NCBI GenBank assembly: GCA_015680905.1
Contig: CM027377.1
Location: 3,310,501 to 3,374,500, forward strand
Length of the DNA stretch: 64,000 nt
Direction of reading: 5' to 3'
DNA from: Coptis chinensis
Taxonomy: Eukaryota > Streptophyta > Magnoliopsida > Ranunculales > Ranunculaceae
The notes below the pieces were generated by a model. It ran no database searches and had not been told where the DNA came from. It saw only the letters and a list, made by a program, of their open reading frames with translations. Positions 12,301 through 23,881 of the stretch are shown one piece after another. The stretch's first letter is position 1, and each line of letters begins with the position of its first letter. Both the position numbers and the translations under genes were made by a program.

Positions 12301-15300
12301 TTAGAGTTCTCATGCATCATAAGGCTGTGTTACAAACCTGTACTTCGCATAATCAGCCTCTAGGAAACCCACCAAAACAGGAATTCCACGACAAGCAACA
12401 AACATCTGCAGGGTCAACGGGCTTGATACAAAAAATGACACTCGTTAGCATCCTTCCACCACTTTCATCCATATATTGAACAGAAATATCTACCTGGACT
12501 GGCAGAGCTGCTGCAAGAAAAAAGCTGCTTGCATACGAACTTCCCGTGGACGATCCGGTACAGCAAAGCTCATGACAACAGGAATCTGAATATTAATGTG
12601 CAATAGAAACCCAAGATTAGCATAGGTACAAATCTTCCATTACCATATTTTAATGAGAAAAGCGAATTATATAAATCAGGATATCCACACATCTGACTGT
12701 CCACTTCTCAACCCACCTGGAGTGCACATATGCACAAGGAGAGGTTGGGCCCATCCAAATACTATTATGTAAGGACCCGATCAAAGGTCTTAGACTTTTA
12801 CCTTCTTCAGGAATAACCAAGAAGTTGGAGATACATTGAAAAACATGCCGGCAAGTATCATGTTAGGGGAGCAAAAAATGACAGAAACAGATGGTCAGAA
12901 CCTGACCAGCTCCAAGGTATGAACTCTATATGCAGGTCCAGACAAATTCAAGCATGTGAATATCCTGATCCAAGAATCACCTAATTCATGGAGTTAGTAC
13001 TTAGTTTCTTACCATGCCAACTAAACAAGCATTTTCTTGGAAATCAGTATTGTCTTTGATAATCTGATTTATAATTTGGAGAACAGAGCATATAACCTGA
13101 AACATTAACAGAGTTGTGTCACCATGATTGTTTCGTCAGGTGTTATTTTATAAAAATTATAATGGAATACGGAACCAGCAAATAATTTCCTTGAAAGACT
13201 ACTTACACGAGTTTTAGGAACATCAAGCAGTTCTAACAGAGGAAGCAAACCGTGTTGGGTAACAAAAACAATTTTTTGTTCTGGCCGCTCTTGAAAAAAA
13301 GCAATAAGTTTATGACAAGCAGACACAATAGCCTCTTCCGGTTCCTCTGGCTTCAGGCATCCAACTAATCTGCTAAACTCTACAGCCTACAAAAACAAGA
13401 GTATAAAACTGAAGATCTAACAGATATCCTGAAGCAAACTTTAGTCAATAATTCTTCTAAATGCAAAGACAAAAAATTGTGCATACAGAGCAGATATGAC
13501 TATATATGCATAGAGATTTCCATATCCGATTTTACAAAGAAGTCCAAAAAAGATATAGAAAAGGATAAAACAAATACCTGTAGGGGGTAAAGGTTTCCGC
13601 CAGGAAATTTTTCATCAAAGCCCTGCTAAAAGAAAATAATAGATGCATGACACTGTCAGTGATGGTCTGCTATAAACTGACTGGGCCAATCAGATAGATT
13701 TCATAATCATGAAAATCTTACCAAACCGTCGATATCCATGACATCCTCTCTTAAAACACCCATCATAAAACGCAACAAGTCTCCTCCGTTTGTATGCCCT
13801 GTTTCATTCTCCATTCTTTTCTGAGCCATCCTCGCCTTAAGCTCTGCTGCCAGATCATTCTTTCCAGATTCATTAAGATTACCATTTGCTTGGATCAGAT
13901 TTGATGAGGAAGCAGATGTTGAAGCTTCAGCTGCTCGTTCATCACAATTCCTCTCCAATGGATGAAACAAATCATCCAAAGAAGCATCTCCTGGTGGGTC
14001 ACTGAATCTACTGAGTTCATATCCATCTGAGACAACTGATGCCTTGGCAACCTTTAAAAGAGGTGGTTCCAGAAATACATCAGATTTAAAATTTAGCAAA
14101 AGAATACACAACCCACAAAAAGTTGCAAATGTGATCACAAGCATTTAAGGTCAATACAATAAAATGTTTAACAAAAGAGAGTTGGCAATAAGGATTGAAG
14201 AAAGAGAGACAACCAGGCTTCAAAGCAGCAAACAGCACGTACATGAAAATTCCACAGAATCATAAAGAAGTCTTTCCATTAGAAGAGAAGAAGAGTTTTG
14301 AAAACATCACATACTTCAAATATCACCAAAAAACATATACTTTAATCTCTTCAGGAATCAAAATATCAGAAGCTATATGATCACAGCTTGAAAGCTAAAA
14401 CGACCCTTTAAGTTTCTAATAGTAGGTCTGACATATGAACTAATGAATTTGTTAGTTAAAAGGATTTCATTTTATATCCGACTTTTATATAGCTAGCTTG
14501 TATTTACGTGGCAGTCTGTGTTGTCAGGAAGGTTCACTCCAACTCCTCTTGCTCCTCATGTATGTTGTTTTGAAAATTCTTCCATTCTAAGCAAATGTTC
14601 CTTATGATTTCAACAAATTCTCCCATCCTAAACAAATGTTCCTTATGATTTCAACAAGGAAAAGTGGGATAACTTAACATTTACTTGCAGCTATATGTAC
14701 AAGAAAAAATCAAAAAGACCTTTCTCAATCAAGAAACATGATTAGCTACATATCTGAGAAACCCAAGATCATGTACATTAATGAAGACCGCATAGGAACA
14801 AACAGAAAACAGAAAACAGATTTTTTTAAGAATTTAAAAACAACATAAACTATTTTCTTAGAACTTTAGAAGTTAAAACAAGAAGCCAAACTCCATCACA
14901 GAACAAAACAAAAGCTAATGTACTGATGATAAAGGTTCAAGAAGAAAATCAAAGGAAATAAGAGTGTAAGAAAAAGGCCAAACAAACTTTTCATAAATTC
15001 AAAATAGCTAAAGCACTCATCCAATAGCAGAGACTACACCTTACTTGCCTAAAAAGTAGATAGGAAGAATTTAACAGTAAAGTACCTTTTCTATAGTTTT
15101 TTGTTTCCTTGGTTCAGAGGCAGATGAACTATTCCCAATATGTACAGATCCTCCTTTTTCTTCACATTCTCCAGCTATATGTCTCTTTGAGTTTGCAGAG
15201 ATCACCTTATTCATCTGCTTTCCATCTTCATCGCCTGTACTTGATAGCTCAGGTAAACTTGCTGAATTGGTGACAAGCTCTTCTCTGGTAGATGCACTAG

Positions 15301-18300
15301 TTCTTATGGTCAACTTTTGGAAGGCTAAAGTGGGATCTTGATCTGAAACAGTGTCTTCTTTTTGAATGCTACCATCTCTGTGGACAAGAGTATCCTTTGA
15401 ATTGTTGTCATTGAAAGACTTGCTCTGGTCAGCAACTTGTGACGATAACATCTCTTTGGTAACATCCTGAAGTACAACGCATCATTTAAGAACAATATGT
15501 TGTGCAAATATCAGATTCTCTCTAAATTTCAGGCAAGTGAAGATTCAAAGACATTCAGGAGCAGAAGAAGGTTACATATAAATGGACATAATTCACAGTG
15601 AAAGAAAGACATTGTTACAAGTTTCTAACCGAATCAGAGGCACCTATTCGATGTTTCTCTTCAGATGGGCTCTCGCCACTGCTATGATCATCTCCATTTG
15701 AAATATCTGCATCTACTGACACATCCTTCGGTATGTTTCTGCAAGAACAAGAACTTATTAAACAACCAGACACTAAAGATCCTTACGAGGGACCAAAAAA
15801 AAAGAAATGATAGAACCCCTATCAACCATAAAATACATGTATGAGGTTCAATATTTGAAAGCCAACACTAAATAATAATTTTATCTAAATACGTGAGAAG
15901 CTTAAAAAACACAGTAATATAGACAAAGAAATGACCTGTGAAATTTAACCATAAGATGCTCGAAGGCCAAAACAATATTTTTATATACTTCCACCTCAAA
16001 ACACTCTACAGTTAATGCTTTAACAGAAATTTACCAAGTTTTCAAAGTTCTACCTCATTGCTCTACTTGTCTGTCGGAACGAGGACTGCAAAGCACGCCT
16101 TGAGTTTTGTATCCAAGGATGCAACAGTAATGCCTTTGCGTCAGGTCTCTGCCTAGCATCCTAAATAAGCATTTGAACGTAAGAATTTCACAACGGAAGA
16201 ATTCCATGGCAGTTTCAATCAGAGGAGACTACTAGAATAGCCAAGGCAACAAAGTAGAAGAGGTACCTAACCTTTTTAAAACATTGACGTAAAAAATCTG
16301 TAATGTCTGGTGATAAGCTGTCAGATATGGGAGGATGTTCATCCTGAAAATCACAGTAATGGGAGGTCAGAGCAGAACTTTAAGTACTCCTTAAAATACT
16401 TGTTTTATTTTTGATCGATTAGCAGATATTTTATTATAAATCATTGAGCGACATAGAAAAAGTAGGATGAGGTATCCTTACAAGTTACAATTGAAACAGC
16501 CAAAAAAAAAAACAAGAAGGAATGTACAGAGCTCTGAAACACAAAGCCTCAAGTAAAAATGTCTTCCTCTCTACACACGAAGTGCGCAAAAGAAAAGATA
16601 CTAGTTTCCTTATGAACTTTGACCCATAAGAAAAAAAAGGGCATTTAATGGACACAATCACTTCCTCCAAAGAAGCCACAACCTCAAAATGTCTTCTATT
16701 ACTTTCCACTCATTACCCCCCACACTGCAAAGGGTATCATACTCCATATGTGTCTTCCACTTTGAGACTGCAAGTTCAATGACAATGATGCTAACAAACC
16801 TTTCACCAAACCTGGACTAACCCAAAGTATCCATGACTCTGAATGAGAGAGCACCAAACTCGCCAAGAAAAAGAGCACTGGATGAAGATATGTTTCACCG
16901 GCTCACCATCTTTCAAACACAAAGGACAAAAATTGACTAAGTTCCTTGAAATGCCTTTTCTAAGATTCTCGATAGTTAAGATTTTACCTAAGGATGCAAA
17001 CCACATAGAGAAAGCGACCTTGAAAGGAACCTAGGAACCCCAAATAACTCGACTAGGAAAGAAACAGAGCCTAAGAGCAGGTGGTGTTTTCAGGGAACTC
17101 GGGGCTTAATATGAAGATCTAGTAGAAAATCATCCCTAATTGTCAATTGACCTAAGACATTTATATCTGGGAATTCCTTATAATTAAAGTCACCAAGCAG
17201 GCAAATCACGTGGGGCCTAAAACACTAATTGGCATTTTTATCATAGATTTTCAAATGACAGAAAAATCTCAAATACAACAAGGAAAAGAAAACTTACAAT
17301 TACAGAATCTTTTTGTTTAGAGACAAATTACATTCTAGTATATTATCTTTCTGGATGTAATAATTCCCAGCACACATTTTTTTTTCAATTTTTCTCTTTG
17401 CTCTGAAGCATCAAGAAAAATCATGCTCACCCCTAGAATTCCTACATTGCCAAATTCTTCCATGTTGCAATTATGTGGTGGGGGAGGGAGTGGGGGTGGG
17501 TGGCACTTGTAGTAGTGGTTTTGATGGTGTTGCAGTAGGGTGGACGCTAAGGTTGATGAGGTTGTACTGGCAAAGTGGCAATAAAGGCAGTGGTGGTGGT
17601 AATGACAGTGGCGGAAGCAATAGTGGTAACAAGATTCCAGCAGTTGTGGTGGTGGTAGTGCCGTTCGGTTGTGGTAAACTTCAAAAACAATTACATTGGA
17701 AAAGATGGTGGGGTGGGGGTATCGATCGCTTACAGTGGTAGTGGTGCCGTGCTAGTTATAGTTAAGTGTCCACGTGCTGATGGTGGCGTGAGGGGAGAGA
17801 GAACCAGGTTAAGAGATGCGTTAATCTTTCCGAAAATCCACATCCGACGAAAACATGAATTGTTAATCTACCCTTGTATACGGTACTTGGAAATGCCAAT
17901 TGTCCATGAATTACATATTTTCCAACAAAAAAACACATAAATTTTACTGAAAACAAACATAACCTACAGTTTAGAAACTAAATATTTTAACAACTTCTTA
18001 GATACAATTTGGAGCCCTTAAATGAGACCATAAAAATAATGTATTGTAAAAGGGAATAAAAAACCACCTGAACAATCCGGAAAAGAGCTGGCATAGGCTG
18101 AAGATCGTAATAAGGGGGGACGCATGTTAAAAGTTCAATCACTGTGCAACCAACGCTCCAAACATCAGATGCAGCACAGACCCCCGACATCTCAATAACC
18201 TACACAGTAAGGTCCACATATTTCATGACAATGCTTGACAATGGATTGATCAAGTGACTTCAAAAAGTACCTCAGGGGCCATCCAATATGGTGTTCCAAC

Positions 18301-19522
18301 GACAGAATGTGTGTTGACATCTGCCTCAGTTAGTTTTGTCGCAACCCCAAAATCAGCAAGTTTAACAAGGCCCTGAAAAAGAACTTAGATATTTATTAGT
18401 CAACTGAGTAGTGTTGAACCAAAAACTTCAAATACAAAACCATAAAAGTAGCGTGAGGCTAAAACAGGTGGGCCACCCCTACACTTAAATTTCTAGAATT
18501 ACCTCCTTGGTTATCAAAATATTTGCACCCTTGATATCCCGATGAATTACACCTTGCTCATGTAGGTAAACTAAACCTTCCAACACCTGCTCGTGGAGGA
18601 AGACAGTTGCTTTTAACAATGAGGATCTTGAACTATGTAACATCATAAATAGCTAAAGGCACGTGTTTAAACCTGAGAAATATAAAAGGCCACCAGTGAT
18701 TCGGGGAAAGGTCCAAATTTGTTTGGCTTGATAATGTTTGCAAGTGAGCCGTTCTCCACATACCTACAGGAACATCATCAATTATAGTATCATGCTTTTA
18801 CTTTCAACAATGAATCTGCTTCACAATATATTTACAACATGTAGTGTGTGTCACCCAAAAGCCGCACAAGACTTACTCAAGAATAATGTGCAGGTGAGTC
18901 TTTGTCTTTAGGGAACCAAGATACTTCACGATATTTTTGTGGTTTAGATTCTGTGAAACATAACAGTCATATAATAGCCGATACAAATTACTAATCCTGG
19001 ATGCCAACAAAGCTGGATAGAAATTTCATGAAAGGTAAGTAAATGCACCTTTAGTAGATCAATCTCTTGCTGATATACAGAAGACAACCACCAACGGATG
19101 ATTACCCCAACCCAAGCAACAGATAGTTAGATGATTTAATGTGTGTGTATGGAATGTGGAATGAGATAATGAGTGATAAATGCTTTTTACATAATTATAT
19201 ATTAAAATTCACATATACGCGAGATGAAACTTCTGTTGATGAACATAAGTTTTTTGAAATGTTTCATGAATTGGAGTTGACTTCTTTTCCATCTTCATAA
19301 GATGAATCTAATACAATTTCTTTTCCAGCCTTAGTAACCCGTTAACATTGGGACTAGATATAACTTAGCTAGTAATTCGCCGTTTAATTCACGAATTATT
19401 CACGTATAATAAGGATTTCCATATAAAGCGAACAAGACAGCGAATATTTGAAAGATGTGGTTTAATACGCGAATTTCTTGAGCTGGGCTTATTATTGCCA
19501 AATTATAATGTCCGAATTATTG

Positions 19523-19556
<34 letters not shown>

Positions 19557-20505
19557 GGGCTTTTAAAGTTGGAAACTGGAAATGGAAACTCTCGTACTTT
19601 AATACTTGTAAAAACTCAACCGACTAAAAAAGTAAAGATTAAAGAACCCCTAAATGCATATAGACTAAAAATAATAAAAACATGTGTTTAGTTCTTTAAG
19701 GCTTTAAGCCATAGCTAAAAACAGATTCCACCATTTTTTCATTCTTTAAGCCATAGCCTTGAAGATCAAAACTCAAAAGCAATCTTGTTTACCAGGAATG
19801 GATGTGTTGGTTACGTTTTTAATTTTGTTTGTGTTAGTAATAGTAAGTAGAACCAAAATTTTGACATTTGTATTATTTTTTCATGAATAAAATTGTAAAA
19901 ATAAAAATAAAAACGTTATATACTTATATATCAAAGTTTTAAATGTAAAATATATAGCCGAATTTTAAAGGAATGCATTCATATTATTAAACCCATTTAA
20001 AACACGTATATCGTATTTTTTCCGTTAGCATTTTATTGGACCGAATATTTAAAAATATTATTGTTAAACATTTCGAATCTTTTGCCGTCCACGAATTTAC
20101 TAGCTATGGATATAAGTATTATTCACTTCAAGTAGGCAATGTGCAATAAATTCGGCATATAAAAAAATTAACCTAAAACAAAAATTAGACATAAATGAAT
20201 AAAGATAGAGAATCAAACCATGATAATGTTGAGATCTTCTTGAGCAATATTTTCCAGTGAAACTTGTTTAATTGCAACAAAATCACCATTCTCTAAATCC
20301 AAACCTTTGTACACTCTACCATACGCTCCTTTACCGATCTCATCTATAAAAGCAAAAAAAAAAAAAAAAAAAAAAAAACATTAACAATTTCAAACACAGA
20401 TTATTATATATATAAGAGAAGAGATCGAGATGTTTTAGTTATTACGTATTTGTTATCGAGGGTCTTGTTTTTGTGGAAATGAGCGGAAGTCCCTTGACGA
20501 GACAT
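6389..20505 (-). CDS. M3KE1: MAP3K epsilon protein kinase (M3KE1-like, Cdc7/Cdc15-related)
   Basis: Plant MAP3K epsilon kinases are Ser/Thr kinases related to yeast Cdc7/Cdc15 and act in cell division, plasma-membrane integrity and pollen viability. Twenty-four exons run from ATG 20505: 20446-20505, 20219-20338 or 20343, 19049-19069, 18877-18950, 18673-18763, 18503-18586, 18271-18372, 18068-18199, 16272-16343, 16054-16160, 15630-15738, 15086-15466, 13722-14051, 13578-13622, 13207-13386, 13013-13096, 12494-12585, 12338-12421, 11079-11959, 10140-10528, 9922-10056, 8604-9010, 7715-7829 and 6389-6565. This gives about 1423 residues. The kinase domain shows GKGAYG, VAIK (Lys 44), HRD (Asp 139), DFG (157-159) and GTPYWMAPE. 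The C-terminal half matches the ARM/HEAT-like part, with [44 protein letters not shown] and the terminal KALHINTVL. Exon 2 lacks the residues that normally follow NKY (see findings), so function is likely but not certain. Confidence 0.93.
7311..7561. mobile_element. Foldback (MITE-like) element in the MAP3K epsilon 23rd intron
   Basis: Two imperfect inverted arms, about 7311-7396 and 7470-7561, are separated by an AT-rich loop. Left-arm words such as TTGAATTAAG, GGATATGATCTTC, GATGCCCACAAAATTTC and GATATGTCTAACCTT reappear as reverse complements in the right arm. Immediately upstream (7207-7264) is an AAAAATA/TATA simple repeat. This pattern suggests a small non-autonomous element. No coding capacity is seen and the exact ends are uncertain. 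Confidence 0.55.
14575..14657. repeat. 41-bp tandem direct repeat in a MAP3K epsilon intron
   Basis: Two adjacent copies share the segment CAAATGTTCCTTATGATTTC followed by AACAA, with only a few substitutions before it. They lie in the intron between the exons at 13722-14051 and 15086-15466. No function is apparent. Confidence 0.8.
16485..17220 (-). mobile_element. Internally deleted LINE remnant in a MAP3K epsilon intron
   Basis: On the minus strand, 17171-17218 reads like a LINE endonuclease core (VICLLGDFN). The stretch 16803-17006 encodes the zinc-binding tail of plant LINE reverse transcriptase: [29 protein letters not shown] and SWRVWCSL. Stops interrupt the frame just upstream ([11 protein letters not shown]), and most of the reverse transcriptase between the two parts is absent. 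It lies in the 1.7-kb intron between the exons at 18068-18199 and 16272-16343, in the same direction as the host gene. It is clearly dead. Confidence 0.75.
17475..17775. repeat. GGT/GTGG-rich low-complexity tract
   Basis: The plus strand is dense in GGTGG, GTAGTGG and GGTGGTGG words, giving glycine-rich spurious frames on that strand. It lies inside an intron of the minus-strand kinase gene, next to the LINE remnant. I regard it as a decayed microsatellite. Confidence 0.6.
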
Positions 20506-20659
20506 TTTGATTGTTTTTGAGACCAGACTATAAATGATTCATAATTTGATTTCAAGGAAGGAGTGGTGGCGGGGAGAGAGAAATAAATAGACTGGAGATG
20601 GAAAATGGAAATGGAAAATGGAAAATGAGAAACAGGGTGTTGGATATATAGGAGAGATT

Positions 20660-20677
20660 TGGGCCGGGCTAGGCCCA
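20660..20677 (-). promoter_or_regulatory. Site II-type boxes upstream of MAP3K epsilon
   Basis: TGGGCC at 20660-20665 and GGCCCA at 20672-20677 lie about 155-170 bp upstream of the start codon at 20505. Such TGGGCY/GGCCCA boxes are common in promoters of plant housekeeping and proliferation-linked genes and are bound by TCP-class factors. The role here is inferred from motif and position only. Confidence 0.45.
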
Positions 20678-20699
20678 TGATTGAAACCGAAAACGTGCT

Positions 20700-21436
20700 T
20701 CTATTCCGGGGAAAAAGGGAATGTAGCTGGAGTTAGTTGTTTATTATAATGATTTTTCTATCGAGTTTAAGATTTTGAGATAAAAGTGGGTCTGGTGGGA
20801 CAGGTAGTTAGCATATTAGAGTGGTTATGGGTTTTGAAAATCAGGACTGGACTGTCAATAGATTGGTTTTGGATTTAAGTATTATGGAAAATTTTTAGTT
20901 TTATTCTTTCTAATTTTTCTCCGTTTCTATTGCCTTATGTAATATTGTAATATTTAAAGTTTCAAAATAAAATATGTAAAATACATATGTAAATATTTTT
21001 AGGAGTGATATCAACCTAGCACTAAACACCAAATTTCCAACAATTTGGTGTTTTTTCAACTTAAGGAGAGCTACATGTTGATGAAAACACCAAAAAAATA
21101 TCAAACCAAATACCAAATCAGTCGATATTTGGTTCCAGATTTGATATTGTATCAAATTACTCACGCGGTTTTGGCAAAACCGCGTGGGCTTGACTTCTAT
21201 GGGCACGGTGTTGGCAAAACCTAGTGTGCTTTTTATGAAAATTATAACTGTGGTGTATATAACTTGAAAAATTGAAGTTAATAAATTAATAATTGTGCAA
21301 TTGAATAAATTAAAAATTGTGATTCAAAATCGAAAAAATTAAATAAATTAAAAACATATGATTATAATTATGATTATGTAGTCCAAAATATATGATTATG
21401 ATATAATCATATAATATAAAAATTATCCAAAACCTA
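20700..21436. repeat. AT-rich spacer with a dispersed repeat end (about 21000-21230)
   Basis: The segment from about 21000 contains TTAGGAGTGATATCAA and later ACGCGG-TTTTG-GCAAAACCGCGT, a short inverted repeat around 21161-21187. A related sequence with the opposite orientation lies at about 44800-45065, which ends in TTGATATCACTCCTAA. This looks like the border of a dispersed transposon family. No gene was found here. Confidence 0.5.
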
Positions 21437-22510
21437 TCATATTACATCAAATTTATTTAGCTCTCTTCCTACGACCATTACCACTCGATCCTCTCCTCTG
21501 TCTATTTGGATATTCCTAAGTTGTTCCTCTAAGTTCCTAACCTGATAATCAATATATTCTCTGTCTGCACGAAGGTTAACTATCTCAGTCTGAAGTTTCT
21601 CATATCCATGATGTTGTTGCGTGTACACCTGTTGAATATCCTCGTACGCTTTTCAAGTTTCGTTATACGCACGTTGGGATTGCTGATATGTCTGAGAATA
21701 CGCCTCCTCCCTTTTCTTGGCTATAATAATACACGACAGTCATCATCCCATCAAACATACAAATCTGGTTCTCATATCTTTTCCGAATCTTAGCCTGAAA
21801 ATCCAAAAAAATACATTGTGAGTACATATTATATATATAATTAATAAGAAAAATAAAATAACTAAACTCACCGTGATATATTGATAAATCTGCGGCTCTA
21901 ACTCATGGCAACGAGCACGAGGCACCTCAGGAATGGAAATGTATCAGGTCCACACACAACAAACATCTGAAGATTACTGGCATACACAGGAGCTGGATGA
22001 TATGCATTCAGAGGTTGTGGGTTGTAAACAAACTGTAGTGGATGAGGAATACGTAGCTCACGTCTCATCTCTTCCAGGCCCACAAACTTGAAGTTGTTAT
22101 CCCGACCAACATGGGGCAACAACGGACCCATGGAGGCACAGTTCCACCATCTATAATACTGATTAGTAGTCTGCTCAACAACAAAAGAAAACGCATCTGG
22201 CCAAAGACCACCACTGACATGAACTTCATGAACTTGAATTCTACCCCATGACTTCACATCACTAACATCTGGCATGGGAGCACATGGAACTCCATAACGT
22301 CAAGTCATTTGCTTCCAACATATGTCGCCACAGTACCAAACCATACAGTCACGTGCGGCAAATACAACTATGTGACGTAACAACACACAAACATGCTACA
22401 CAACTGGATCGTCAAAGGCAGTAGTCAAACGACAAGGTCTCCACTTAATAGATGATAATGATTTAATATCAATCTGAGCACGAGCCATACAGACATTATT
22501 TCTAATCTGC
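21437..22510 (-). pseudogene. Decayed transposon-type ORF, possibly plant-mobile-domain related
   Basis: Minus-strand frames give two coherent pieces. One, 21898-22275, is extended upstream through stops to about 22510. It includes IKWRPCRLTTAFDDPVV, WYCGDICWKQMT, RYGVPCAPMPDVSDVKSWGR, then an aromatic-rich segment ending near PLQFVYNPQPL. The second, 21437-21628, is a charged coiled-coil-like stretch (NLRADREYIDYQVRNLEEQL). The W-x-P...ICWKQM...YGVPCAP order resembles the C-terminal part of PMD (aminotransferase-like) proteins carried by plant Mutator-type elements, but the match is weak. In-frame stops show that it is not functional. It could also be an unrelated element protein. Confidence 0.4.
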
Positions 22511-23030
22511 CCCCTATTACGAGTCAATATCCGATGTGGATAAAAAAGAAAGGGTCTAGACATAACCTCCCATTCTAATTTTTTTAGACATGCCTCCCAC
22601 TTTAACGCTTGATGCCGGTCAACTAGATTTGATTCTCATCGACCATTAGTACAAATTTTATATTTTCTTAAAATAAAAAATATAGATAACAATCTAAAAC
22701 TCCCATAATGAAATACCGAATATGCCCTCAATGACTTTTATTTCGTATACTATTTGTTATTTAAAATAAAATATTTATATTATACTATTTAGCCAAAGAT
22801 AACTAATTTAACAAAATTGCACAAACTAATGAACGCAAAACAAATCAAAACTTGGGTGTTTAAAATATCCCTATAGGATTTAATTAGATTATTATTATTA
22901 CTATTTTATTAGAAAAAAATAGAGACTTGGGAAAAAAAAACCCAAAAAGAAATGGACGACACGCGGTGCGCCAAATACATCAAACTTGAAACTCTTTGCT
23001 GTTGTATGAGCCTATCTATCAACTAATATA
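22511..23030. other. Spacer and presumed SF3A1 promoter
   Basis: AT-rich sequence with no ORF of note. The downstream end has TAATATAAAACCCTAG, which places a TATA-like stretch next to a telo-box just before the presumed SF3A1 5' UTR. Confidence 0.45.
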
Positions 23031-23039
23031 AAACCCTAG
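23031..23039 (+). promoter_or_regulatory. Telo-box (AAACCCTAG) at the SF3A1 start region
   Basis: AAACCCTAG follows an AT-rich TATA-like stretch and precedes the presumed 5' UTR exon that ends at 23084 (CCAG|GTATGA). Telo-boxes near the transcription start are typical of plant genes for translation and RNA processing. Function here is inferred. Confidence 0.45.
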
Positions 23040-23531
23040 TCCTAAAATTCCTTCCACAAAATCAAAATCACTCAACGAATCCAGGTATGAACTTTTAGGG
23101 TTTCAATATTATCTACTGTATTATGTTGCTGTTTAGGTTTAGGTTTAGGTTTAGATTGTTAATTAATACATGAACAAAGTGAGTCTTATGCTTTCTGCTC
23201 TTTGTCATAATAATGTTTGATCTGTAGTCAATTTGCTAATCAACAACACGTTTGAGTCCCAATATGATAGAGTTTAGGAGGTAGATTCACACTATTTGTC
23301 TTATTGGATTGTTATTTATTTATATATGTGTTTAAAATGGGTGTGCTTTGTTGGATTGGGCCTCAATTCGGTCAAGAGTTGATTCTGGCCAACCAGAGTT
23401 TGATATGGTTGATGTTTCCTTTTTTTTTTTATATATTTTGTTTTTTGTTTACTAAGTAATACCATTTAGGGACCGGCTTTTAGACTGATTAGAGTGGCAG
23501 TTTACATGATTCTCTTGTCTTAGGCAGTGGG

Positions 23532-23678
23532 GAGTGAGCGGAGAGGGAAGAGGGAGAGGGAAGGTGAGTTTGGGCGAAGGGGAAGAAGAGGCATTTGGGA
23601 CAGTCAGATGGAAACCAACCAAATAACATTCTGGACCCATACCCCCCATAGGCCCAAGATCGTTTGCTCCGCTCACTC
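23532..23678. mobile_element. 147-bp TIR element (MITE-like) in the SF3A1 5' UTR intron
   Basis: A perfect 12-bp terminal inverted repeat, GAGTGAGCGGAG at 23532-23543 and CTCCGCTCACTC at 23667-23678, encloses a purine-rich left half and a pyrimidine-rich right half. Words such as GTGAGCGGAGAGGGA, AAACCAACCAA and CCAAGATCGTT recur at about 61599-61737, so this is a repeated family. No coding capacity is present. Confidence 0.6.
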
Positions 23679-23881
23679 GATTATTACTACTATTATTTAG
23701 TTTCACTTTCATTTTGTTTTATATAGTTATGCTATTATCAGTGCAAGAGTATTGTTTCATTTTACTAATGCAAAAACTTGTTTTGATTGGAACTTTGATA
23801 CAGGGGTTTGTCCTCATCATTCTGAAGTAGGTACTAGTAGGCCATTTCTGCATATTACCTTGGAGTACAGGGTGTTGGCTA

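Noticed and set aside
17475-17741. Glycine-rich plus-strand frame
   Set aside because: It is produced by a GGTGG-type simple repeat inside an intron of the opposite-strand kinase gene.
20352-20378. Long A-tract as a possible retrogene tail
   Set aside because: It lies in the pyrimidine tract of a splice acceptor on the minus strand and has no adjacent element body or target duplication.
23131-23155. Telomere-like TTTAGG repeats
   Set aside because: Only about four units, in the SF3A1 5' UTR intron, and the unit differs from the plant telomere TTTAGGG. Too short to mean an interstitial telomere.
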